DNA from: Thiodiazotropha sp037384425
GTDB lineage: Bacteria; Pseudomonadota; Gammaproteobacteria; Chromatiales; Chromatiaceae
DNA length: 64,000 nucleotides
Reading direction: 5' to 3'
NCBI GenBank assembly: GCA_037384425.1
Contig: JARROA010000003.1
Location: forward strand, 62,001 to 126,000
Each line of letters starts with the position of its first letter. Position 1 is the stretch's first letter. Below, piece after piece: positions 44,019 through 52,713 of the stretch. The position numbers and the translations under genes are program-made. The notes beneath the pieces are model-generated. The model made no database searches. It saw only the letters and a list, made by a program, of their open reading frames with translations, and had not been told where the DNA came from.

Positions 44019-46022
44019 ATGGCTGAACTAACGACCATGCAGAAGTTGTCCGCCTCACTCCTCCACCTGGTGTTGCTCCTATTCTGTCTCAGCGCCGCAG
44101 AATCGGCAGCCGAGCCTCCGGCCTCTCCGGATCTGACTGAACAGCGCGAGCGTTTCTTACAAGCTGAACAGACGCTCGAAAACGGAGACATAAGTGAATT
44201 TCAAAAGCTCAAGCATCAGCTCACCGCGTATCCACTCTACCCTTACCTGGAGTATCAGGAGATCCTCAGCACCCTGGAGCAGCAGACCCCTGACGGTATT
44301 CGGGCGGCTTTGAGGGCGCTGGGGGAAACCCCGTTGCAGTCCCGACTCCTGGATCGTTGGCTGGCACTGCTGGCGGATGAGGGGCTTTGGCACAGCTATC
44401 TCAGCTTTTCCCAACCCGGCGGCAGTATCGAACGACAGTGCAATCGCCTTCAGGCATTGATCGAAACCGGTAAGCGCCAACAGGCCTTCAACTCGGTTCC
44501 GAAGCTGTGGCTCAGCGGTACCTCGCGACCCGCGGCCTGCGATCCTGTGTTCGACCGCTGGATCGATGCGGGACTGCTCACGCAAGAGCTGGTCTGGCAA
44601 CGTGTGGCGTTGGCGATGAAAAAAGGTAAGACGCGCCTTGCCACCTATCTCAAACGTTTCCTCCCCGCTGATGAGAGCGCTTGGCTCGAGAAATGGGTGA
44701 AGCTCTACAACGACCCCAGCCGGGTCATCGTACTGCCATCCGGGTCCGCCCATCCGATGCTGGACGACATGGTGACACAAGCGGTCCAACGCCTGGCCTG
44801 GCGTGACGTGGATGCGGCCTATGACGCCTGGATCAGACTCTCCAAGGACCTGAGCTTCTCCGATTGGCAACACCTGCAGGTCGCCCGCAGCTTGATGGGC
44901 CAGCTCTCGAGGCAGGAATCCAGCCTGCAGAGTCATCAAATCACTGCCCTGCTGCCCAAGGAGTATCTCCACCTCGACGCCACATTGGCCGAAAAGCAGT
45001 TACAACACGCGCTGCAGATCGGTGACTGGCAGCAGGTTCTACTGACGGTGAGCAGTCTGCCGAAAAAAGAGCAGCAGCACGAACGTTGGCGCTACTGGAA
45101 AGCCCGCGCCCTGATCAGTCTGGGCAGCACCGGAGAAGGCGAATCGATCCTGCAGGCCTTGTCTGGAGATCGCAGTTACTATGGGTTCCTGGCGGCTCAG
45201 CGTCTGGGGGACCAGCCAAAGCTTTTGCACGAAAGGCTCAATGCGGATACTGCCCTGATGCAGCGACTGGAGCAGATCCCGGCACTCAAACGCGCCCGTG
45301 AACTTCACCTTCTGGAACGTTCTCTGGAGGCGCGACGGGAGTGGAATCTTGCCCTGCACCAGAGATCCGACGACGAATTGCGTGCCGCCGCCCGTCTGGC
45401 GGAGCGTTGGGGCTGGCCCTCTCAGGTCATTCTTACCTTGACCAGGCTCAGGCAGTGGAATGACCTTGAATTGCGCTTCCCGCTGGCCCATCGCCACGAA
45501 ATCGCGAGCCTGGCCCAGGGTGTCGGCATCGACAAAGCCTGGGTCTACGCCATCCTGAGACAGGAGAGCGCATTCATGCAGGATGCCAAGTCCCCGGTGG
45601 GTGCCCGTGGTTTGATGCAATTGATGCCGAAAACTGCTGAGAACATGGCCAGGGATTTTCAGCTTGCGCTGACCGATCCCGATGAACTCTACCAGCCAGA
45701 ACTGAATCTTAAACTGGGAACCGGTTATCTCAACAAAATATTCCGGCGTCTGCAGGAAAATCCCGTCCTGGCAACGGCCGCCTACAATGCGGGACCCTGG
45801 CGCGTCGAGAGCTGGTTGCCGAAACAGACACAGGCCGCCGACATCTGGATCGAAACCGTGCCTTACCGGGAGACGCGTGAATACCTCAAGCGTGTTCTGG
45901 CCTACACGGTCATCTACAACTATCGCCTGGGAGAGGACCCGACCCGCTCACAGACTCAATGGTTGCGGCCGATCGAGGCAGCGCACGAGGATAAGAAAAC
46001 CGAACCGGTTTCCGGGGTCTGA
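44019..46022 (+). CDS. slt: Soluble lytic murein transglycosylase
   Basis: A periplasmic enzyme that cleaves peptidoglycan to 1,6-anhydro-muropeptides. The 667-residue protein has a signal peptide (LSASLLHLVLLLFCLSAAESAA), a long alpha-superhelical U-domain with HAT/TPR-like repeats (residues about 40-470), and a C-terminal SLT domain. The catalytic Glu lies in ILRQESAFMQDAKSPVGARGLMQLMPKTA, followed by NLKLGTGYLNKI and AYNAGPWRVESWL. The start may instead be the ATG at 44037. Confidence 0.95.
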   Translation: MAELTTMQKLSASLLHLVLLLFCLSAAESAAEPPASPDLTEQRERFLQAEQTLENGDISEFQKLKHQLTAYPLYPYLEYQEILSTLEQQTPDGIRAALRALGETPLQSRLLDRWLALLADEGLWHSYLSFSQPGGSIERQCNRLQALIETGKRQQAFNSVPKLWLSGTSRPAACDPVFDRWIDAGLLTQELVWQRVALAMKKGKTRLATYLKRFLPADESAWLEKWVKLYNDPSRVIVLPSGSAHPMLDDMVTQAVQRLAWRDVDAAYDAWIRLSKDLSFSDWQHLQVARSLMGQLSRQESSLQSHQITALLPKEYLHLDATLAEKQLQHALQIGDWQQVLLTVSSLPKKEQQHERWRYWKARALISLGSTGEGESILQALSGDRSYYGFLAAQRLGDQPKLLHERLNADTALMQRLEQIPALKRARELHLLERSLEARREWNLALHQRSDDELRAAARLAERWGWPSQVILTLTRLRQWNDLELRFPLAHRHEIASLAQGVGIDKAWVYAILRQESAFMQDAKSPVGARGLMQLMPKTAENMARDFQLALTDPDELYQPELNLKLGTGYLNKIFRRLQENPVLATAAYNAGPWRVESWLPKQTQAADIWIETVPYRETREYLKRVLAYTVIYNYRLGEDPTRSQTQWLRPIEAAHEDKKTEPVSGV

Positions 46023-46067
46023 AGAGGGCAGCGACCGGAAGGTCAAGACGGCGCGTGATTATACCGC

Positions 46068-48476
46068 TTAGACGAAATCGGCTACCGTGGTGCTGGAAGG
46101 GTCATTGGCTTTCTTGCCGCTCAGCTTTTGCTTCACGCGCCCGATCAGCTCGGGATCGGTCACCACCTCGAAAAAGGGTTCGTCCTCGACTTCCTCTGCA
46201 GCGGTGAGCTTACCCTGAATCCAGCATTTGAGCCTGGCTTCCCTGACCACCAGCCAATGGGAGCCGCCAAGTCTGTCCATGAAGCGTCCCACATGATAGT
46301 GATGGGTTTCGCCGGAACGACTGTGCAGACGCACTTTATGCAGCACCATTTCCGATTTCAACTTGGCGAATGCCGGCGGATCCAGATCAATACCGTTCAC
46401 GTTGTAACGCAGGAGACCACCGTGCTTGCCGGATTGATCGCTCTCCTTGCGCATGACTTCCACGCGGTGACGTCGACTGCGGCGCCAACTGGTGTCCTTG
46501 CGAAGCTCGCTGGAACAGGAAGACAGCCGGTCGGCCTGGTTGATGGCGGGTGAGATCATAATCTTGCGGCGCTCGTCATAGAGATAAGCCGGCGCATCCG
46601 CACAGAAAGCGATACCCAGTCCGAGCTCGAGTTTGGGAAGATCGTAGGCCCGGTTCTGGCTGTTTTGTGCCTCCATGACCGAGAGGATCTTTCGAGCCAA
46701 ACCACAGGCATTGGCAACCGTCATCGACTGAGTGCCGACCCCACCCGTCTCGAGCACTGTCAGTATGAGGGCATCGCCTTCAACGAACACCTTCTGCGCA
46801 CCGAATCGCTCAAGCAGCTTGGTGATCGGACCGAAGAAATTCATGCTGAAGTGCGTTGCCGGATTCAGCCGCTTCTCAACCAGCTGATGCGTGATCTCGG
46901 TGGAGCCTCGCACATCGGCCTTGAGCACCACATGCGCCTTGATCTTTAGCGACTCGTCATCCTGATCCCGCCCGAAACGGAATTCGTAGAGACTGCCGTT
47001 GTCACGAGAGAGTTTGATATTTTCAGCGTCCTGCAGTATGCGCAGGCGACTCATCTGCTGATAACTGTAGTAGGCCAGCTTCAAGTCGCGCCTGAAGGTC
47101 AGGAAATCCTTCACATAGCGTGTGGCATAATCCTGCTGCTTGCTAACCGGCATGCGCCGGATGTAATTCAACACCACATCCAGAGCCTTGATTACGGCGG
47201 CACCCTTGTCCGGAGTCGATGCCAGACGTTTGCTGATAGCCTTTTTTGGTATCTGCTCTGCCAGATAGAGGTAGATCTCCTTGATCGTCACCTTACCGTT
47301 CAGCTGCCGAAACAACCTGGGTGTACGATAGGCAGCGATGGCCCTGCGAGTGATACCAGCGCGCTCCAACCGCTTGTGAACCTCCGCCTGGAGCTTCTCC
47401 TGCAGTTTGTCGCATTCCGGGTTCTGCCAGGGACTTGCGCCTGTCGTCGCCCCGCGTGAAAACCAGCCCGATTCACTGCCTTGCCTGCGCATCAGAATAT
47501 CCGCGTTTGTCGGCATATCGAGCCAGGAGACATTAAAGGTTTTGAACTCCTCTTCACTGAGACTCCGCTCAAGCAGTCTCTGCCCCTCGAGGAACTCCGA
47601 GAAACCGCTGTGGAGTTCCCGGTTGCGGATCTGGAAGGGCTGGTTGCCTGCATGGCCACTCGCCTTGGGATCCTGACGATCGACCGCCTTGGTCCAGATC
47701 GGCAGATAGTTCTGAAACACCTCGGTGACGATGCGATTGGTCAAATCGAAATAGTTCTCATCCGAGCGGTCAACGCACAGGATGGGATAGTGATTCATTA
47801 AATACTCTTCACTCGACAAATCGGGAAGGTGCAGGAGCGGATTGAAAAGTAACTGCTTGGGCACGCTCCAGGAGCGACCGACGACCGACTTGCGCAGTTT
47901 GCGTAACTCCTTGGACTCCAGCCGCATCACGACTTTGAAGATCCGGCGCAGGGCGCGATAACGGATCCCGGGTTCGAGCCGTGCCAGGTTGGCGATGCGC
48001 TCATGCAACTCCAGAGAACGGCCGCTGTTGGCACCAGAGGGCGAGTCGGCATCCTGTTGTAACTTGTTACGCAGCCGCGCAGCCGCGTCCACCGGCGACT
48101 CCAGCAACATTTTCAACAGCACCATATGCAACAGTTGCAGAAGTTCTTTTATGGAGGCGTTTTCGTGCACCTGTTCAAGGGTGCCTCGCATGATCTCCCT
48201 GTAGACCTCGCGAAAGGCGTCGAAATCGCTGTTGGAGGGGGACTTGCCCATACGGGCCCAGCCATGCTTGACCAGGTCCTCATGCACAATCATGTCGGAG
48301 AGATCGGCCAGGACGTTACGGAACTTGTGGCTCAGGGCCACATCGATATGTTGATTGTCGATACCGATCTGAAACTGGTTCAAACGCACATTCGGCGCAA
48401 CGCTGGCTCGCAGCGGCGCGATAAACTCCTCAGCTTCCGGTGTACGGTGTAACAGTTTGTTGATCCTCGTATTCAC
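46068..48476 (-). CDS. Large protein with divergent class III nucleotidyl cyclase domain
   Basis: An 802-residue soluble protein starting at GTG behind GGGTGAG. Residues 1-500 are unknown to me, largely helical and basic. Residues about 510-670 resemble a class III adenylate/guanylate cyclase. The first metal Asp is Asp521 in KADVRGSTEIT, the second is Asp568 in VFVEGDALILTVLE, followed by LGLGIAFC. The transition-state pair is Asn646 and Arg650 in AINQADRLSS (compare VNLAARL). All four catalytic positions are kept. The C-terminal 130 residues are of unknown type. A cyclic nucleotide product is an inference; the domain could also be non-catalytic. Confidence 0.75.
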   Translation of the reverse strand: MNTRINKLLHRTPEAEEFIAPLRASVAPNVRLNQFQIGIDNQHIDVALSHKFRNVLADLSDMIVHEDLVKHGWARMGKSPSNSDFDAFREVYREIMRGTLEQVHENASIKELLQLLHMVLLKMLLESPVDAAARLRNKLQQDADSPSGANSGRSLELHERIANLARLEPGIRYRALRRIFKVVMRLESKELRKLRKSVVGRSWSVPKQLLFNPLLHLPDLSSEEYLMNHYPILCVDRSDENYFDLTNRIVTEVFQNYLPIWTKAVDRQDPKASGHAGNQPFQIRNRELHSGFSEFLEGQRLLERSLSEEEFKTFNVSWLDMPTNADILMRRQGSESGWFSRGATTGASPWQNPECDKLQEKLQAEVHKRLERAGITRRAIAAYRTPRLFRQLNGKVTIKEIYLYLAEQIPKKAISKRLASTPDKGAAVIKALDVVLNYIRRMPVSKQQDYATRYVKDFLTFRRDLKLAYYSYQQMSRLRILQDAENIKLSRDNGSLYEFRFGRDQDDESLKIKAHVVLKADVRGSTEITHQLVEKRLNPATHFSMNFFGPITKLLERFGAQKVFVEGDALILTVLETGGVGTQSMTVANACGLARKILSVMEAQNSQNRAYDLPKLELGLGIAFCADAPAYLYDERRKIMISPAINQADRLSSCSSELRKDTSWRRSRRHRVEVMRKESDQSGKHGGLLRYNVNGIDLDPPAFAKLKSEMVLHKVRLHSRSGETHHYHVGRFMDRLGGSHWLVVREARLKCWIQGKLTAAEEVEDEPFFEVVTDPELIGRVKQKLSGKKANDPSSTTVADFV

Positions 48477-48878
48477 GTCTCACCCGTATGCCCAAGTTAC
48501 AGCTCGATTTCAACCGGCCCGGATAATGATCGGGTTTGATAAACTTCAAAGTTGGACAGAAGTTTATCCGATTAAAGCATAGTTGAATCCACCCCTTTTG
48601 GAAAAGTATCCATGAGGAATGCCCTTCGGTAGTGAGAGAAAGTGTGATCAAGGTTATGAAATGGTCGCCGCCCGATATGATCAGGCGCCATGCGGTCGGG
48701 CGAGAGTACTGTCACAGACTAAACGTGAACGATCAGCGAGACACCATGCCGTTGGCCACCTAGCGTGTTGCACTGGCGCTCCCTTGTCGAGCCACACAAC
48801 AACGCGGACGATAGTCTGGCGTCTCCCCGGAGGGAGGTTCACATGCGTATGAGACAGTACACCAGGAGTGGCTGCATT
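48477..48878. other. Intergenic region between rsd and the cyclase-like gene
   Basis: Both flanking genes read on the minus strand, so this 402-base region carries the end of rsd and the promoter and leader of the cyclase-like gene. Bases about 48540-48610 are AT-rich (a likely promoter). Short plus-strand frames lack motifs. I see no strong terminator after rsd. Confidence 0.5.
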
Positions 48879-49328
48879 TCAGCGTGCCAGCATGGTGGCC
48901 AGCAGCTGATCCTCCAGTTCGATGCGTACGGCCAACTCCTCGCCAAGCCGCGAGAGGTCCTCCGACAGATGCTCCAGTCCCAGTTCGTGGTCCGAAATGT
49001 CGTACTTGTCGTTGAAGGTGACGGCGGCTTCACTGGCGATAACGAAGTCGGGATAGATCTCTTCGGCCACACGGATCACGCCGGTACGACGTTCATTCCC
49101 CTCGCTGATGCGTCCGAAAACCTCGAAATGACCGAACGCGGTGTAGTCGATGAGGACCTGACAGAATGCCTGTAGCAATGAGTCGAGCGAAGAGGAGCGT
49201 CGATAGGGTTCCAGACCGGCAACCTGACAAAACAGCACCAGCATCTCCTGACGCTCTTTCAACAGCTTTTCAATCAGATCCTTCGTATTGGTTCTACGCT
49301 CTTCGGGTCTGGATTGTTGAGAACTCAT
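48879..49328 (-). CDS. rsd: Rsd/AlgQ family anti-sigma-70 factor
   Basis: Rsd binds domain 4 of the housekeeping sigma factor and favours alternative sigma factors in stationary phase; AlgQ is the Pseudomonas relative. The 149-residue helical protein has the family features KDLIEKLLKERQEMLVLFCQVAGLEP, LQAFCQVLIDYTAFGHFEVFGRI and FNDKYD near residue 107. The length is normal. It appears to be monocistronic. Confidence 0.92.
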   Translation of the reverse strand: MSSQQSRPEERRTNTKDLIEKLLKERQEMLVLFCQVAGLEPYRRSSSLDSLLQAFCQVLIDYTAFGHFEVFGRISEGNERRTGVIRVAEEIYPDFVIASEAAVTFNDKYDISDHELGLEHLSEDLSRLGEELAVRIELEDQLLATMLAR

Positions 49329-49512
49329 GCAAGCCCTCCCCCATGTTTTCTTTTAATTATCATGTGTCGCAGCAGCCTTGAACCGAGACGTCCGATGTCC
49401 CCGATTCGGGTTGACGTCTAACCCCCAGTATCAGTAGTGGGTAAAGCTAACCACCATTAGCTGCTTCTGGCAAGAGTCGATTGGAGGGCCATGGATCGAC
49501 TATCATAGCAGC

Positions 49513-50247
49513 ATGCAACCGAAACGCCCTCTAGACAGGACACAGCCGTCAAGGCTTCAGCATCGCCTCTCCGGCATCGCCAACGCCGTTTTTCGCAGCC
49601 TGCTCATTTTCTGGCTGCTGCTATCGATCCCTAGCGCGCTGACAGCAGCCACCCCCTCGACCATCATGAGCCAGGCCATGCTGACGATGATGGACGCCAT
49701 GGGAGACCTGGCGCACCGGTTCAAGGGCAGTGGCAACTGGTCGCTGGGTAGCGGGTATACGCCCTACAGTTCGCTCTCCGGACTCTCCGGCTATCCACGC
49801 TATCTCAACTCGCTGCCCGGCGGGGGATTACCCGGCGGGGGATGGCCCTACGGCATGCCGCTGCAGTCGCCGGTACCCGGACTGGGTGGCTTTCCCTCAC
49901 AGGGGGGATTTCCCCTGAATACGATTCCCTATCAATCCGCGCCCAGTGTATCGCCGGTAGACGGTATCTGGGTCGGTCGTGGCGGCGAAATCGTGCTGGT
50001 CATGTACGGTCATTTCAGGATCTACGCCACGGCGGAAATCTATCGCGACGGGCGTTTCGAGATCGTTGGCGATCGCCTGATCATGTACGATCCGGAGAGC
50101 GACCGCCGCATGGTTTTCGAATACTACCTCGAAGACGGTCAGATGCTCCTGCGCAATGAAGCGGGCACCACCCTGCTGTTCAAGCAGCTGCCGATACCCA
50201 TCCCGCCCTACAGCCTGTTCGCCAATCCCGGCTCAACCTTTCCATAG
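49513..50247 (+). CDS. Exported Gly/Pro-rich protein of unknown function
   Basis: A 244-residue protein with a signal or anchor segment (VFRSLLIFWLLLSIPSALTAA, about residues 27-47). A Gly/Ser/Pro/Tyr-rich low-complexity middle (LPGGGLPGGGWPYGMPL) is followed by a compact C-terminal domain of beta-strand character (VDGIWVGRGGEIVLVMYGHFRIY...RLIMYDPESDRRMVFEYYL). I do not recognise the family. The layout suggests a secreted or outer-surface protein with a flexible linker. Confidence 0.75.
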   Translation: MQPKRPLDRTQPSRLQHRLSGIANAVFRSLLIFWLLLSIPSALTAATPSTIMSQAMLTMMDAMGDLAHRFKGSGNWSLGSGYTPYSSLSGLSGYPRYLNSLPGGGLPGGGWPYGMPLQSPVPGLGGFPSQGGFPLNTIPYQSAPSVSPVDGIWVGRGGEIVLVMYGHFRIYATAEIYRDGRFEIVGDRLIMYDPESDRRMVFEYYLEDGQMLLRNEAGTTLLFKQLPIPIPPYSLFANPGSTFP

Positions 50248-50599
50248 TTTGCGGCCGATCACCATCAGGAACAGAGCGGGAATGCACTGTAACTGCGCAA
50301 TGGGCAACCTGTGCACCAGTCCCACCCCAACTGACAAAGAAACAATGGACTCGAGTGAAAAAAACAATGAGCGAACCCATCTGATCCCGGCGCTCCGACA
50401 CCGATGGCCCTCAGGCGGAAATCCGGCGTTGTCGACAGTGGAGCAGGATAAACCGCCGGGACTGGCCGCACCGAAATACGATCGACCGGATATCGAGGTC
50501 CCGGAGACAAGGACTCTTGATCTGTTGCCAGCGCCCGATTTCACGTTCAGAATTTCCGTCTGGGAAACTACTAAATGAATTTTGCCTCGACGGTCGTCT
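50248..50599. other. Intergenic region, possible small gene
   Basis: A plus-strand frame ends at 50578, with candidate starts at 50282 and 50345 (the latter beginning MDSSEKNNERTHLIPALRHR, 77 residues). It ends 22 bases before the next gene and could be a small coding gene, but I see no clear ribosome site or known motif. Otherwise nothing is recognised in these 352 bases. Confidence 0.35.
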
Positions 50600-51556
50600 A
50601 TGAATAGGGTCTGCATACTTGGTGGAACCGGCTTTGTTGGAGAGCATCTGGTCGCCTCACTCAGTCAACGCGGCATCGCCTGCCGCGTTCTCAGCCGGCA
50701 TCCCCAACGTCACGCGGGATTACGGGTCAATCCGGGTCTCGAACTGGTCAAAGTCCCCCAGCTGAACAGCGCTACCCTGAGGTCCCAGTTCCAGGATTGT
50801 GAGGCGGTGATCAATCTCATCGGCATTCTGAACGAAAGCCGGGACATGAGCTTTCGGAAGGTCCATGTGGAGCTGGTCGACACGCTGGTCGATGCGGCCA
50901 TAAAGTCGGGCGTGGAGCGTCTCTTACACATGAGTGCGCTGCATGCCGATGCCGCCCGCGGAACCAGTGAATACCTGCGCAGCAAGGGCGAAGGGGAGAA
51001 TCGCGCCCACACCCACGGTGGCAGCGCCCTCAAGGTCACCAGTTTCAGACCGTCGGTGATCTTTGGCGATGGTGACAGTTTCTTCAACCGTTTTGCCGGC
51101 CTGCTCCGCCTCTCGCCGCTGGTCTTTCCGCTGGCCTGCCCCGAGTCACGATTCGCTCCGGTGTGGGTGAATGACGTCAGCGAAGCCTTTACCCGCTGTC
51201 TGCTCGATGATCATACGGCCGGCCAGCACTACGACCTGTGCGGACCCAAGGTCTACACCTTGCGTGAACTGGTCACCTACACTGCCGAGACGGCCGGTTT
51301 GCGCCGCCTGATACTCCCTCTCGGTAATAGCATTTCCCGAATCCAGGCCAGGGTTCTGGGACTGCTGCCCGGTCGCCCCTTCACGCTCGACAACTACCTT
51401 TCTCTGCAGACCGACAGCATCTGCGATTCAAACGGCTTCGAGCTGCTGGGTATCGCGCCACAGGCCCTGGAGAGCATTGTCCCCCGTTACCTCGCCCAGC
51501 AAAGCTACCGCGGCAGGTTCGACCGCTACCGGCGACAGACCTCAGGCGGAAGCTGA
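50600..51556 (+). CDS. NDUFA9-like atypical SDR (NAD(P)-binding epimerase family)
   Basis: A 318-residue Rossmann-fold protein of the atypical short-chain dehydrogenase group related to the complex I subunit NDUFA9. It has the NAD(P) motif ILGGTGFVGEHLVASLSQRG, then VINLIGILNES, RLLHMSALHADAARGTSEYLRSKGEGE and TSFRPSVIFGDGDSFFNRF. The Ser/Tyr/Lys catalytic set is partly kept (YxxxK in YLRSK). In bacteria such proteins have no firm function; a quinone- or lipid-related redox role is suggested for some. The next gene follows after about 120 bases. Confidence 0.88.
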   Translation: MNRVCILGGTGFVGEHLVASLSQRGIACRVLSRHPQRHAGLRVNPGLELVKVPQLNSATLRSQFQDCEAVINLIGILNESRDMSFRKVHVELVDTLVDAAIKSGVERLLHMSALHADAARGTSEYLRSKGEGENRAHTHGGSALKVTSFRPSVIFGDGDSFFNRFAGLLRLSPLVFPLACPESRFAPVWVNDVSEAFTRCLLDDHTAGQHYDLCGPKVYTLRELVTYTAETAGLRRLILPLGNSISRIQARVLGLLPGRPFTLDNYLSLQTDSICDSNGFELLGIAPQALESIVPRYLAQQSYRGRFDRYRRQTSGGS

Positions 51557-51675
51557 TCACAAAACCACCTGCCAGGGCGTGAGAAGCGCCTGTTTGGGAT
51601 CGATAGTTGTCGAAATATAAGTATATTTTGATATACTCTTGCTTTCGATTATTGCAGTTACCTTAATATTCGACC

Positions 51676-52125
51676 ATGCAGTACCTGGCTTTTCTGATCC
51701 TCTCCCTGCTCGCCTCCCTGGCCGCGGCAGAACCCCCCACCCTGGACTGGTCCGATGTCTCCGAGTCGGCGCGCATCAAGCACAGCCCCATTCTGGTTGT
51801 CTTCAGCGCGGAAACCTGCGGCTACTGCATGAAACTCAAGCATGAGGTGATCGAGCCTCTCTTCAACGACCCGAAAAAGCGCAACAATCTGCTGATCCGT
51901 GAGTTCGACATCAATGCCGGAGGCAAGATCGTCGATTTCAACGGGGAGCCCATCCGCAGCCGTCAATTCAAACGGCGCTACGGTATCTTCGCCACGCCGA
52001 CACTGCTGATACTCGATGCCGAGGGTCACCCGCTCACCGACCCTCTGGTGGGCTACAATTCGGCTAACGAATACCGGGAACTGTTGCACGCCTCCCTGGT
52101 CGATTCGTATCGGGCGCTCAAATAG
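51676..52125 (+). CDS. Periplasmic thioredoxin-fold protein (CGYC)
   Basis: A 149-residue exported thioredoxin-like protein. A signal peptide (QYLAFLILSLLASLAAAE) precedes the active site CGYC in VVFSAETCGYCMKLKHEVIEPLF. The cis-Pro loop is FATPTLLILDAEGHPL. It resembles SoxW/DsbE-like or DUF953-type reductases by general pattern. It is followed 78 bases later by a second thioredoxin-like gene of the same layout, so they probably form one unit. Confidence 0.9.
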   Translation: MQYLAFLILSLLASLAAAEPPTLDWSDVSESARIKHSPILVVFSAETCGYCMKLKHEVIEPLFNDPKKRNNLLIREFDINAGGKIVDFNGEPIRSRQFKRRYGIFATPTLLILDAEGHPLTDPLVGYNSANEYRELLHASLVDSYRALK

Positions 52126-52203
52126 CCGTAGAAGGATTCTCGTGCTGACTCAGTGGCTGAGCGCCGGGCCAGCCCCATTCCTTCTCAACCTGAGCCCGAG
52201 TGC

Positions 52204-52683
52204 ATGACTCCCTTCCGCCTGATACAAATTGTCTATGTGTTGATACTGACGGCCGGCCCTGTCGCCGCCGATACCGTGACACTGCAGCAAGCGGTGGATC
52301 TGCGGCAGCTTGGCGAGCGCGCCGAGAAGCGAGGCATACCGATTCTTCTGATGGTGTCCCAGTACCACTGCGGTTTCTGTGAACGCATGAAGCAGGAGGT
52401 GCTCCATCCGATGCTGCTCAGCAACGACTACAGCGATCAGGTGCTGATGCGGGAACTGCTGATCGATCCGGGTGAGACGCTGACCAATTTCGAAGGCCGC
52501 CCCGAGGCGGCGGAGAGCTTCAGCAGCCGATACCAGGTCCGCGTGACGCCGACCCTGCTGTTCCTGGACGGCAAGGGCAACGAGATGGCCGAACGGATGC
52601 GCGGCATCAATACCGTCGACTATCTGCTCTTCTATATCGAGGATGCCATCGAAACAGCCACCAGAAAGATGGCTGATCGATGA
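52204..52683 (+). CDS. Second periplasmic thioredoxin-fold protein (CGFC)
   Basis: A 159-residue exported protein with signal MTPFRLIQIVYVLILTAGPVAA, active site CGFC in MVSQYHCGFCERMKQEVLHPML, and cis-Pro loop VRVTPTLLFLDGKGNEM. It is a paralogue of the preceding gene: same CGxC-x2-K/M pattern and the same LLI-x-E or D-x-x...G insertion. The pair may reduce disulfides in envelope proteins such as Sox or cytochrome c components, but this is inference. An in-frame start 17 codons upstream lacks signal-peptide character at its N-terminus. Confidence 0.9.
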   Translation: MTPFRLIQIVYVLILTAGPVAADTVTLQQAVDLRQLGERAEKRGIPILLMVSQYHCGFCERMKQEVLHPMLLSNDYSDQVLMRELLIDPGETLTNFEGRPEAAESFSSRYQVRVTPTLLFLDGKGNEMAERMRGINTVDYLLFYIEDAIETATRKMADR

Positions 52684-52713
52684 AGTGGAGAAATGCGAGG
52701 CCGCGGCAACGGA

